A DNA stretch of 64,000 nucleotides from an uncultured Oscillospiraceae bacterium (GTDB lineage Bacteria; Bacillota; Clostridia; Oscillospirales; Oscillospiraceae), in NCBI GenBank assembly GCA_949841465.1, contig CATKZW010000008.1:1-64000 (forward strand). Reading direction: 5' to 3'. Position numbers and translations under genes: made by a program. The notes below the pieces were generated by a model. The model had not been told where the DNA came from. It was given only the letters and a program-made list of their open reading frames with translations, and did no database searches. Position 1 is the stretch's first letter. Each line of letters begins with the position of its first letter. Of this stretch, positions 8,374 through 16,286 are shown piece after piece.

Positions 8374-9306
8374 ATGGATATCCCAGTATACCTGTTCGCC
8401 GGCTTTCTGGACGGCGGCAAGACCACCTTCATCAACGGCATCCTTCAGGACGGCTTCGCCCTGCGGGACCGCACCCTGCTGATCTGCTGCGAGGAGGGGA
8501 CGGAGGAGTACGACCCCAAGGTGCTGCGCAACGTCACGGTGGTGAACGTGGGGGAGGAGACGGAGCTGACCCCCGCCTTCCTCAAGCAGCTGGAGAAGAA
8601 GCACCGCCCCCGGCAGGTTTTGATCGAGTTCAACGGCATGTGGTCCCTGGGCAGGCTGTATCAGGAGGCCCTGCCGGACAACTGGGTGCTCTACCAGATC
8701 ATGACCATGGTGGAGGCGGGCACCTTCGACGTGTACGCTAAGAACCTGGGCCAGATGATGATGGAGAAGCTGACCAACGCGGATCTGATCGTATTCAACC
8801 GCTGTGATGAGGCCCTGCGGGCCTCCCTGCGCCAGCGCAACCTGAAAATGGTGAACCGCCGGGCCAACATCTATTTGGAAAACCTGGACGGCACCAGCGA
8901 GGACTACGCCGACGACACCGTGTGCCCCTTTGACCTGGCACAGGATGTCATCGACATACCCGACGACGATTTTGGCGTGTGGTATGTGGACGTGATGGAG
9001 CATCCGGAGCGGTACGAGGGCAAGACGATCCGGGCCAGAACGGTGGTGTGCCACCTGCCCCAATACCCCAAGAACGTGATCCTGGGCCGGTTTGCCATGA
9101 CCTGCTGTGAGAACGACATCACCTTCCTGGGCCTGGTGGCCGCGGGGGAGGGCTTTGACGCCTACGAGAGCCGCTCCTGGGCCCACGTCACCGGCGTGGT
9201 GCGGCTGGAGCCCCATAAGGCCTATGAGGGGGACGACGGCCCGGTGCTCCACGTCACCAGCCTCAGCCCGGCGGAAAAACCCAGGCAGGAAGTGCTGACA
9301 TTTTAA
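8374..9306 (+). CDS. CobW-like GTPase fused to a DUF1980/TIGR03943-like C-terminal domain
   Basis: 310 aa. Residues 1-190 look like a G3E/CobW GTPase with an altered Walker A (GFLDGGKTT instead of GFLGAGKTT). The CxCC metal motif is replaced by ICCEEG, and the NKxD-type element appears as FNRCD. Residues 215-310 resemble the C-terminal domain of the YcgQ/DUF1980 family (GRFAMTCCENDITFLGL, then SWAHVTGVV). DUF1980 proteins and COG0523 proteins are known genomic partners, so this is a fusion of that pair. It probably partners the upstream His-rich GTPase. Confidence 0.8.
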   Translation: MDIPVYLFAGFLDGGKTTFINGILQDGFALRDRTLLICCEEGTEEYDPKVLRNVTVVNVGEETELTPAFLKQLEKKHRPRQVLIEFNGMWSLGRLYQEALPDNWVLYQIMTMVEAGTFDVYAKNLGQMMMEKLTNADLIVFNRCDEALRASLRQRNLKMVNRRANIYLENLDGTSEDYADDTVCPFDLAQDVIDIPDDDFGVWYVDVMEHPERYEGKTIRARTVVCHLPQYPKNVILGRFAMTCCENDITFLGLVAAGEGFDAYESRSWAHVTGVVRLEPHKAYEGDDGPVLHVTSLSPAEKPRQEVLTF

Positions 9307-9313
9307 GAACCGG

Positions 9314-9344
9314 AAAAGGCCGCCCCGGCTGGGGCGGCCTTTTA
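9314..9344 (+). terminator. Terminator of the COG0523 operon
   Basis: AAAAGGCCGCCCC, loop GGCT, GGGGCGGCC then TTTT. It separates this operon from the interrupted deacetylase gene; the deacetylase promoter must lie in 9345-9400. Confidence 0.9.
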
Positions 9345-9403
9345 ACATGAAAATTTCCCCGCCCGCATAAAGTAATATCAAATGCAACATGGGAGGGGTC
9401 CAT

Positions 9404-9600
9404 ATGAACGAGACCAAAGTCATTTACCTGCGCCGAAAAGTGATCGCCGCCGGAGCCTGCGCCTTGGCGGCCGTGATGATGTTCTGGGTGGTGAACCACC
9501 CGGCGGTGGTGGGGGCGTCCGCCGCCACCCGGCAGCTGCCCATCTACTGCGTGCAGAAGGACTACAAGGTGCTGTCCATCAGCTTCGACGCGGCCTGGGG
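9404..9600 (+). pseudogene. pdaB: PdaB-like polysaccharide deacetylase, segment 1 of 3 (N-terminus)
   Basis: ATG 9404 follows GGGAGGGG. The 66 codons encode a short cytoplasmic tail, one membrane anchor (AGACALAAVMMFWVV) and the first NodB motif, VLSISFDAAWG, which holds the metal-binding Asp. The reading frame then runs into element 1. Joined to 17851-18186 and 31780-32029 it makes 783 bases, that is 260 codons plus stop, with no stop or frameshift. PdaB proteins are sporulation-specific membrane-anchored deacetylases. As it stands the gene is interrupted; whether it is dead or restored by excision is the main question of this window. Confidence 0.9.
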
Positions 9601-9615
9601 TGATGCTATTTTGCG
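9596..9615 (+). repeat. Element 1 left attachment site (attL)
   Basis: The deacetylase codon TGG-GG is followed by TG and then ATGCTATTTTGCG. The TGGGG is repeated at the right end (17846-17850), and ATGCTATTTTGCG is the exact reverse complement of CGCAAAATAGCAT at 17828-17840. TG at 9596-9597 is the probable crossover dinucleotide. Confidence 0.8.
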
Positions 9616-9687
9616 GCACTGCCTTCGGGGAGGCGGACGGCTTGCCGCCCTGGCCCGGCGCCGGACTGGCTGAATATGGATTGCCGG

Positions 9688-9716
9688 TTGACAAATGTCG
9701 AAATGGGGTGTATGCT
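9688..9716 (+). promoter_or_regulatory. Promoter 1 in element 1
   Basis: TTGACA (9688-9693), 17 bases, TATGCT (9711-9716). It reads toward the exopolysaccharide operon. Confidence 0.6.
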
Positions 9717-9792
9717 GACTGTCTCAGGAATAAATTTGAACCTTTTCGTCCATATGGAGGCAGCCAGCGGTTTTTGACGGGGAAAATTTTTG

Positions 9793-9821
9793 TTGCAATT
9801 TCTTAAATGGAGTGGTATTAT
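9793..9821 (+). promoter_or_regulatory. Promoter 2 in element 1
   Basis: TTGCAA (9793-9798), 17 bases, TATTAT (9816-9821). It reads toward the exopolysaccharide operon. Confidence 0.6.
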
Positions 9822-10138
9822 GTATGAGATAACCACAATAGGGCCTTTTTGCTGTCGGACGAATTGCCTGATTTGGAAATGCCTGTGTGATGATTTATTC
9901 GACCATTTTCCTGAAATAAAGGCGAATCAAGATATTTTTGCATTGAAAAAGTGATGGGCTTGCACTGTGAGCCATATAGTTGACAGTAAAGAGGGGATAC
10001 ATCAGATTTGCCGCTTACCGTTGGGCGCTGCCTCCGTTGTCCGGGGGCAGGGCTTTGGCAGCAGCCCTATTGGGTTATGTTTGATCTTGCGTTATTTCTT
10101 TGTAAATAGCGAAAGCACCTTGAAAGGAGGTGATAACC

Positions 10139-10219
10139 ATGGGCGAGAAGCGGGGATTCCTCAATCGCGCGAGGCTTCAGCGCTGCTTTGTGGTGCGGGG
10201 CCCTCCGATGGGGGAGTAG
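10139..10219 (+). CDS. Candidate 26-aa leader peptide before the exopolysaccharide genes
   Basis: ATG 10139 is preceded by AAAGGAGGTGAT, an almost perfect anti-16S sequence and the strongest ribosome site nearby. The peptide is basic (MGEKRGFLNRARLQRCF...) and ends at TAG 10217. The ORF contains an internal hairpin (GGGGCCC...). A leader peptide controlling expression of the downstream genes is one possibility, a small secreted or regulatory peptide another. No family recognised. Confidence 0.5.
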   Translation: MGEKRGFLNRARLQRCFVVRGPPMGE

Positions 10220-10306
10220 GGTGCGCTGAATCCATAAAACAGCGATCGCACATGAAAACAACCAGATGAACCAGAATACAACAAATCAGATAGGAGTTAT
10301 GCAATC

Positions 10307-10843
10307 ATGAAAAAGCAATTTCTCGCCAAGCTGCTGGTGCTGGCCATGGTTCTGACCATGGTGCCCGTCACCATCTTGGCTGCCAGCGCTGCTACCAGCA
10401 CCGCTGACAATAACGACTACAGCTACAGCGTCGCCGCCGACACCATTCCCGAGGAGCTGCCTGAGAGCGGCGTGATCGAGGCTCTGCCCCAGGGCGGCGT
10501 CTCCAACGCCGTGATTAGCGCCACCATCGTGGAGGCTCTGCCCATCGACGACGACGGCAACATCGTCCTGAAGCTCGTCACCACCGACGCCAAGAAGGTC
10601 TCCGTGTCCCTGCCCATCTCCGCGCTGACGGAGAAGAGCGACGTTGAGAACGGCCTGTCCTTCGAGTGCTCCCAGGTCAAGATCACCATCCCCGGCTCCC
10701 AGCTGGCGAAGGCGATGAAGGACGGCAAGACCCTGTCTATCGTCGTTGAGACCTCCGCGAATGCGGATGAGCTGCCCACCGTCACCGTGTACGTTGACTG
10801 GAAGGTCGTTAACATCAAGGGTATCACCTTCGATAAGGTGTAA
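10307..10843 (+). CDS. Secreted protein of unknown function, 178 aa
   Basis: Begins with a clear Sec signal peptide (MKKQFLAKLLVLAMVL...) with likely cleavage after ILAASAA or SAATSTA. The mature part is acidic, rich in beta-branched residues (VSNAVISATIVEALP, TVTVYVDWKVVNIKG) and looks like a small beta-sandwich or carbohydrate-contacting domain. It has no Cys and no catalytic motif. It is the first full gene of the exopolysaccharide group, so a matrix or export-associated role is plausible. The start has TAGGAG seven bases upstream. Confidence 0.75.
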   Translation: MKKQFLAKLLVLAMVLTMVPVTILAASAATSTADNNDYSYSVAADTIPEELPESGVIEALPQGGVSNAVISATIVEALPIDDDGNIVLKLVTTDAKKVSVSLPISALTEKSDVENGLSFECSQVKITIPGSQLAKAMKDGKTLSIVVETSANADELPTVTVYVDWKVVNIKGITFDKV

Positions 10844-10858
10844 TCCAGTACTTTAACC

Positions 10859-10887
10859 CGGAGGAGGGGGCTTCGGCCCCCTCCTTC
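10859..10887 (+). terminator. Hairpin after the secreted protein gene
   Basis: GGAGGAGGGGGC, loop TTCG, GCCCCCTCCTT. The stem is very stable but the following T-run is short, so partial termination that sets the level of downstream genes is likely. Confidence 0.65.
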
Positions 10888-10950
10888 ACCAAACTCCCCG
10901 GCAAAACGGCGGAGAGCTTGGTGAGGGAATCCAAAAAGGGGTGACGTGAA

Positions 10951-13302
10951 ATGGCCCGTAAAGGCAGCGGAATGGCCCATAAAGGTAATCTGCCCGCTTC
11001 GGTCCGGACGGCGTGGCGGTGGGGCGGCCTGGCGCTGGGCGCGGTGCTGTTCTTCCTGGCGCAGTGCCTGTGCGCGGCGTCCACATCAAGGGCGACGGCT
11101 GTCCTGCTGATCCTGCTGGCCCTGTCGGCGGCATTTTTGTTTTATGAACGCCTTCGGGACCGGCTCAAGCCGCCCATGCTGGCCCTGACGCTGGTGGTGG
11201 TGATGGACGGGCTGAGCACCGCCTACGCGGTGTCGGGAAAATTTGCGCTGAACGAGTTTTTGAAAGTGCTGTGCGCCTTCTGCCTGGCGCTGCTCCTGCT
11301 GGCGCTCACCGGCAGGGAGAAGCCGGAGCGGCGGGTGGCGGAGGTGCTGGCGGCCTGCTGTGCCATCGCGGGGCTGGTGAGCATCGACCTGCTGTCCACC
11401 CGATGGATCAGCACGCCGGTGCTGGCGCTTTTGGGGCAGTTCACCCCGGACTTCGGCAGCCTGAGCGTGGTGGAAGAGGGGGTGCGCATGACATCCCTGT
11501 TCATCAACCCCAACGTGTTCGCGGGGTGCATGGGCCTGGGCGTGCTGCTGAGCCTGGGGCTGGCCGCCACCGCGGAAAAGACGGAGGAGCGGGCGGTGTA
11601 TCTGGTCTGCCTGTCCGTCAACGCCCTGGCGTTTATTCTGGCCTTCAGCATGGGGGCGTGTGCGGCCATTGTGCCGGCGTTTCTGGTGTTCCTGGCCCTG
11701 ACCGGGAAGGAGGAGCGGGTCGGCCTGTTGATTCTGATGGTGGAGACGCTGGCCGTGACGGTGCTGGCCGCCTTCCCCATCTCCGTGACCTCCATGACCG
11801 CGTGGGACGGTGTGCGGCCCATCCCCCTGCTGTGTACGGTGGGCGGGGCGGCGGCGCTGTGCGCACTGGACCTGCTGGCGGGGCGGCGTCTGGCCGTCAA
11901 GCTGGCGGGGCACGGCAAGGGCGTGCTATGCCTTGCGGGTGGAATCCTGGCGGCACTGGTGATATTCGTGATTGCCGCGTGTAATCTGACCACCGGTGTG
12001 ACCCTCCAGGGGGGGGAGTCCCTGCGCCGCTCCGCCTATCCGGAGCCGGGGGCCTACACCCTGACGGCGGAGGGGAGCGGCGATCCCACCGTCATCATTG
12101 AGAGCCAGAACCGGGCGGACACCATGATGCACACCAGCTCGGAGCTGTACCGGGGCCCGCTGTCCCAGGCGGCGTTCACCGTGCCGGAGGACAGCATGGT
12201 GGTCTGGTTCAGCTTCCGGACACAGGAGGAAACCCGGCTGGACAGGGTGGAATTCACGGGGGAGAGCGGCTCCAGCGGGGTGCCGCTGGGCTACCGCCTG
12301 CTCCCCGGCTTTATCGCCAATCGCCTCCAGGGCCTGTGGGCCAACCAGAATGCCATCCAGCGGTTCGTGTTCTTTGAGGACGGGATAAAGCTGTTCCAGC
12401 GCAGCCCCATCATCGGCCTGGGGCTGGGCGCCTTTGAAAACGGCGTGCGGAGCGTGCAGACCTTCCGCTATAACACCAAATACGCCCACAACCACTATAT
12501 CCAGACCCTGGCGGAGACTGGGATCATCGGCCTGGTGCTGTTCCTGGGCCTGCTGGCGGTGTCGGCGGTGTCGGTGTGGCGGGCGCGGAAGAAACCCTTT
12601 GCCCCCGCCTTGGGCGCGGCGCTGGTGTTTATGGCGGCACATGGGGCGGTGGAACTGGTCTTTTCCGGGTTCGCCTACCTGCCCATTGCCTTTGGCGTGT
12701 TTGCCATCATCAACCTGTACTGCGGGGACGCGCTCCCCCTCCCCGCCCAGGCGAAGAAGCCCGCCGTCCGCAACGGCCTGGTGCTGGGGATTCTGGCGCT
12801 GGAGGCGGTGTTCGGCGTGCTGCTGGGCTGCAACATCTCAGCCCAGAACATTGCACGCAGAGCCACCACTCTGGGCGAGCTGGAGCAGGCGGCCAGGCTG
12901 GACCCCTTTGAGAAGGCGGACTATATGCTCTCCTACGTGGTCTCGGCCGCCCGGCCTGGGGTGAGCGAGCAGGAGCAGCAGAAGGCGGACGAGTACGCCC
13001 TCCTGCTGGGGAAGATCGACTCCAACACCATTCCCATCTATCTGGCGGAATACTACCTGAAAACGGACCGGGCGGAGGAAGCGCTGGTCCAGGCGGAGCG
13101 GTATGTGCGCTACGTCTCCGCGGACGGCGACGTCTGGCAGGACACCTTTGACCTGCTGGAGAAGTACGAGCAGGACACAGAGACCTACCGGGCGGGGGTG
13201 ACGCGCATCGCGGCGCTGATGGACGCCTGGAATGAGGAGAACATGGGTTATATCGGCGTGAGCGCCCAAACTAAGGCGTTCATAGAGCGGATGAGGACCT
13301 GA
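10951..13302 (+). CDS. O-antigen polymerase/ligase family membrane protein (Wzy_C domain)
   Basis: 783 aa with about a dozen hydrophobic segments, a periplasmic-side soluble stretch (about residues 355-460) and the Wzy_C signature GLGLGAFENGVRS...YAHNHYIQTLAETGIIG near residues 490-530. The last 150 residues are soluble and helical, TPR-like. Such proteins polymerise or ligate lipid-linked oligosaccharides at the outer membrane face. Located between a secreted protein and the initiating sugar transferase, it is the polymerase candidate of a small exopolysaccharide operon. ATG 10972 is an alternative start. Confidence 0.88.
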   Translation: MARKGSGMAHKGNLPASVRTAWRWGGLALGAVLFFLAQCLCAASTSRATAVLLILLALSAAFLFYERLRDRLKPPMLALTLVVVMDGLSTAYAVSGKFALNEFLKVLCAFCLALLLLALTGREKPERRVAEVLAACCAIAGLVSIDLLSTRWISTPVLALLGQFTPDFGSLSVVEEGVRMTSLFINPNVFAGCMGLGVLLSLGLAATAEKTEERAVYLVCLSVNALAFILAFSMGACAAIVPAFLVFLALTGKEERVGLLILMVETLAVTVLAAFPISVTSMTAWDGVRPIPLLCTVGGAAALCALDLLAGRRLAVKLAGHGKGVLCLAGGILAALVIFVIAACNLTTGVTLQGGESLRRSAYPEPGAYTLTAEGSGDPTVIIESQNRADTMMHTSSELYRGPLSQAAFTVPEDSMVVWFSFRTQEETRLDRVEFTGESGSSGVPLGYRLLPGFIANRLQGLWANQNAIQRFVFFEDGIKLFQRSPIIGLGLGAFENGVRSVQTFRYNTKYAHNHYIQTLAETGIIGLVLFLGLLAVSAVSVWRARKKPFAPALGAALVFMAAHGAVELVFSGFAYLPIAFGVFAIINLYCGDALPLPAQAKKPAVRNGLVLGILALEAVFGVLLGCNISAQNIARRATTLGELEQAARLDPFEKADYMLSYVVSAARPGVSEQEQQKADEYALLLGKIDSNTIPIYLAEYYLKTDRAEEALVQAERYVRYVSADGDVWQDTFDLLEKYEQDTETYRAGVTRIAALMDAWNEENMGYIGVSAQTKAFIERMRT

Positions 13303-13325
13303 AATAAACCACCAGAGAGAGATTT

Positions 13326-14717
13326 ATGATTAGAGAAAACCAACAGATGCTCAACCGGCTGCATGTGCTCAGCGACGGGGTTGTGCTGTATGTCTCGCTG
13401 CCCATCGCGTTTTGGATCCGTTTTTACCTGCTGTCCGGCGGCGTGGTCTCCGTGCCGCTGGCCGACTATCTGGCCCTGGGTGTGCTGCTTACCATCGCCC
13501 AATTGTTCACCTATGCCGCCTTTGGGCTGTACCAGTCCTTCCGAAAGGCCCGGCTGCGCCAGGAGCTGGAGCGGCTGTGGCTGGCCAGCGCACTGGTGAT
13601 GGCGGTGCTGCTCAGCTTCCTGTTTGTGCAGCACTACATCGACTTCTCCCGGCTGACCCTGGTCATCTGGTTCTTCCTGAGCACCGGCGTGCTGAGCTTC
13701 AAGCGGGTGGCACTCCGCCGCGTCCTGCGCCATTTCCGGCAGATGGGTTATAACCAGAAGCACGTGCTCATCATCGGCGGCGACGAGATGGCCCAGGCCT
13801 ATTGGGAAACGGTGCGGGCGGACCGTGAGTTGGGCTATGCGGCCATGGGCTACGTATCCGCATATCCGGAAAAGCGCATGGACGGGCTGAGGCGGCTGGG
13901 CGGCTATGAGCAGCTGGGGCGGATTTTGGACCAGCGGCGGCCGGACGAGGCGGTGTGCGCCATCGCCCCGGAGGACTACGGGCGGATGCCGGAGATCATC
14001 GCGGAGTGCGAGAAGTCGGGGACCAAGCTGTCCATCATCCCCTTCTACGCCAAATACATGTCATCCAACCCTCAGTTTGATGAGCTGGAGGGCATCCCGC
14101 TGCTGAATTTCCGGCGCATTCCCCTGGACAACTGGGCCAACGCCTTCTGCAAGCGGGCCATGGATATTGCCGGATCGCTGGCGCTCATTCTCCTGACCTC
14201 GCCGGTCATGCTGCTGTGCGCCGTTGGAGTGAAGCTGTCCTCGCCGGGGCCCGTCATTTTCAAGCAGGAGCGGGTGGGGCGGAACAAGAAGCGCTTTTAT
14301 ATGTACAAGTTCCGCTCCATGCGGGTGAACAGCGGAGAGAAGACGGGGTGGAGCAAGAACCACGACGACAGAAAAACCTGGTTCGGGGCGTTTCTGCGCA
14401 AGTGTTCGCTGGACGAGCTGCCCCAGTTTTTCAACGTGCTGAAGGGGGACATGAGCCTGGTGGGGCCCCGGCCGGAGATCCCCTACTACGTGGAGCAGTT
14501 CAAGGAGGATGTGCCGCTGTACATGGTGAAGCACCAGGTGCGCCCCGGCATCACGGGGTGGGCCCAGGTGAACGGGCTGCGGGGCGACACGTCCATCAAG
14601 GCCCGGGTGGAGCACGACGTGTACTACATCGAGCATTGGAGCCTGCTGTTCGACATCGAAATTCTGCTGACCACGGTGTTCCGGGGGAAGTTTGTCAACA
14701 GCGAGGCTCTGAACTGA
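13326..14717 (+). CDS. Polyprenyl-phosphate sugar phosphotransferase (WcaJ/WbaP/EpsL-type)
   Basis: 463 aa. The N-terminal half has four membrane helices and a CoA-binding-like domain (HVLIIGGDEMAQAYWE). The C-terminal half is the bacterial sugar transferase domain: MLLCAVGVKLSSPGPVIF, FYMYKFRSM, CSLDELPQFFNVLKGDMSLV, GPRPEIPYY. It transfers a sugar-1-phosphate to undecaprenyl phosphate and so starts the repeat unit. The gene lies 23 bases after the polymerase and 15 before the glycosyltransferase, hence one operon. Sugar specificity is not readable from sequence. Confidence 0.94.
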   Translation: MIRENQQMLNRLHVLSDGVVLYVSLPIAFWIRFYLLSGGVVSVPLADYLALGVLLTIAQLFTYAAFGLYQSFRKARLRQELERLWLASALVMAVLLSFLFVQHYIDFSRLTLVIWFFLSTGVLSFKRVALRRVLRHFRQMGYNQKHVLIIGGDEMAQAYWETVRADRELGYAAMGYVSAYPEKRMDGLRRLGGYEQLGRILDQRRPDEAVCAIAPEDYGRMPEIIAECEKSGTKLSIIPFYAKYMSSNPQFDELEGIPLLNFRRIPLDNWANAFCKRAMDIAGSLALILLTSPVMLLCAVGVKLSSPGPVIFKQERVGRNKKRFYMYKFRSMRVNSGEKTGWSKNHDDRKTWFGAFLRKCSLDELPQFFNVLKGDMSLVGPRPEIPYYVEQFKEDVPLYMVKHQVRPGITGWAQVNGLRGDTSIKARVEHDVYYIEHWSLLFDIEILLTTVFRGKFVNSEALN

Positions 14718-14732
14718 GGAGGGGAGACGCGC

Positions 14733-15863
14733 ATGGCTCGGAAGGTGCTGTTCACCGCCTCTACGTATTCCCACATTGTGAACTTCCATCTGCCCTACCT
14801 GCGCCGCTTCCGGGAGGAGGGGTGGACGGTCCACGCCGCCTGCGGGGGCAAGGCCATGCCCATCCCCTATGCGGACGAGGTGACGGATCTGCCCTTTGAA
14901 AAGTCCATGGGTTCGCCGAAGAACTTCCAGGCGGCGGCGGCCCTGCGGCAGAGGGTCCGGGCGGAGGGCTACGACCTCATCAGTACCCACACGTCGCTGG
15001 CGGCGTTCTTCACCCGGCTGGCGCTGCGGGGGCTGAACAAGCGCCCGGTGGTGACCAATATGGTCCACGGCTATCTCTTTGACGACGAGACGCCTTGGCT
15101 CAAGCGAAATTTACTGCTGACAGCGGAGCGGCTGGCGGCCCCGGTGACGGACCTGGTGCTGACCATGAACCGGTGGGACCATGAGGCGGCGGTCCGGTGC
15201 AGGCTGGGAAAAAAAGTGGTACATATTCCGGGGATTGGGGTGGATTTCTCCCGGTTCGACACGGTGGAGCCGGACGCGCGCCGCCGGCTCAGGCAGGAGC
15301 TGGGGATTGCGCAGGACGCCTTTGTGCTGATGTACGCGGCGGAGTTTTCCGCGAGGAAAAGCCAGGCCGTCCTGATCCGCGCCATGGAGCGGATGCCGGA
15401 GCATGTTGTGCTGGTGCTGGCGGGGGACGGCGTGCTGCGCCCGGAGTGTCAGGCGCTGGCCCGGCAGCTGGGGGTGGACCGGCGGGTGGTGTTTCCCGGC
15501 CATGTGAGTGATATGCCCGCCTGCTGCGCCATGGCGGACGCCGCCGTCTCGGCCAGCCGGATTGAGGGTCTGCCCTTCAACGTCATGGAGGCGATGTACG
15601 CCGGGCTGCCCGTGGTGGCCAGCGAAGTGAAAGGGCACAGCGATCTCATCAGAGAGGGCGAGACAGGGCTGCTGTACCCCTACGGCGACGCGGAGGCCTG
15701 CGCGGAACAGGTCCTGCGGCTGCTGAACTCGGAGAAGCTGCGGCAGACCCTGGCCGGACAGGCCAAGGAGAACGCGGCACAGTACGGCCTGGAGCGGGTC
15801 TTTCCCGTTGTCTGGCAGGAGTACGCCGGACTGTCGGCCGGGGAAGTCCTTGCGCAGCGATAG
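14733..15863 (+). CDS. Glycosyltransferase family 4 (EpsD/EpsF-like)
   Basis: 376 aa GT-B fold enzyme. The N-terminal domain starts VLFTASTYSHIVNFHLPYL and contains SGTEHTSL-type sequence ISTHTSLAAFFTRL. The C-terminal Glycos_transf_1 domain has EFSARKSQAVLIRAM, VFPGHVSDM and the donor-site motif SRIEGLPFNVMEAMYAGLPVV. It most likely adds the second sugar to the lipid-linked repeat unit started by the preceding gene. A strong terminator follows. Confidence 0.93.
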   Translation: MARKVLFTASTYSHIVNFHLPYLRRFREEGWTVHAACGGKAMPIPYADEVTDLPFEKSMGSPKNFQAAAALRQRVRAEGYDLISTHTSLAAFFTRLALRGLNKRPVVTNMVHGYLFDDETPWLKRNLLLTAERLAAPVTDLVLTMNRWDHEAAVRCRLGKKVVHIPGIGVDFSRFDTVEPDARRRLRQELGIAQDAFVLMYAAEFSARKSQAVLIRAMERMPEHVVLVLAGDGVLRPECQALARQLGVDRRVVFPGHVSDMPACCAMADAAVSASRIEGLPFNVMEAMYAGLPVVASEVKGHSDLIREGETGLLYPYGDAEACAEQVLRLLNSEKLRQTLAGQAKENAAQYGLERVFPVVWQEYAGLSAGEVLAQR

Positions 15864-15889
15864 TGTCCTTGAAACGGAATATCTTGATT

Positions 15890-15934
15890 GCCGCCCCGCA
15901 GATGGCTGACCACATCTGCGGGGCGGCTTTTTAT
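15890..15934 (+). terminator. Terminator of the exopolysaccharide operon
   Basis: GCCGCCCCGCAGATG, loop, CATCTGCGGGGCGGC then TTTTT. It isolates the cargo operon from the recombinase. Confidence 0.92.
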
Positions 15935-16022
15935 GCGTCCGGCAAAGGGTCCACGGCTGCTTTGTGCATAATCGGGAGGACAAGCAAATAAAATGAAGTA
16001 TCAAATGGTAGGAGGCTTTGCC

Positions 16023-16286
16023 ATGCAGCATACCAAGCCGCGCCCTGCTGTCCAAGAGGCGTCTCAAGCGGCCACGGCCTACCGGGTGGTGCGCCGCTTC
16101 TGCGGGGAGCGCCGCCCCCGGGAGCTGGTCCGGGACCTGATGAGGGCGCACCCGCAAGAGCCGGGCGCCACGGAAAGGAGGGGCCGCGATGGCCCGGACG
16201 AAGCGAAACACAGCGCTCCCAGCCCCGACCCGGGCCGTCTGGCGGGCCGCGCTTTACACCCGCCTGTCCCGGGAGGACGGGGATAA
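16023..16286 (+). CDS. Small ORF overlapping the element 1 recombinase start
   Basis: ATG 16023 has TAGGAGG upstream. The first 50 or so codons (MQHTKPRPAVQEASQAATAY...ELVRDLMRAH) look like real protein; the rest overlaps the recombinase in another frame for 98 bases. Element 2 has a small ORF in the same position (30065-30211), also with QH near the start and an AxxxYRxxxR-type helix. It might be a recombination directionality factor or regulator, but this is inference only. Confidence 0.5.
   Translation: MQHTKPRPAVQEASQAATAYRVVRRFCGERRPRELVRDLMRAHPQEPGATERRGRDGPDEAKHSAPSPDPGRLAGRALHPPVPGGRG

Larger units (their letters stand above)
9616..10138 (+). other. Gene-free left end of element 1 with promoters
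   Basis: About 520 bases without a convincing gene; the deacetylase frame fades out here as junk codons ending at 9673. Two good promoters lie in it (9688-9716 and 9793-9821). The segment around 10000-10075 is rich in short complementary runs (CTGCC...GGCAG, GGGCAGGGC...GCAGCCC), suggesting a structured leader RNA upstream of the leader ORF. I cannot match it to a known riboswitch. Confidence 0.5.
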
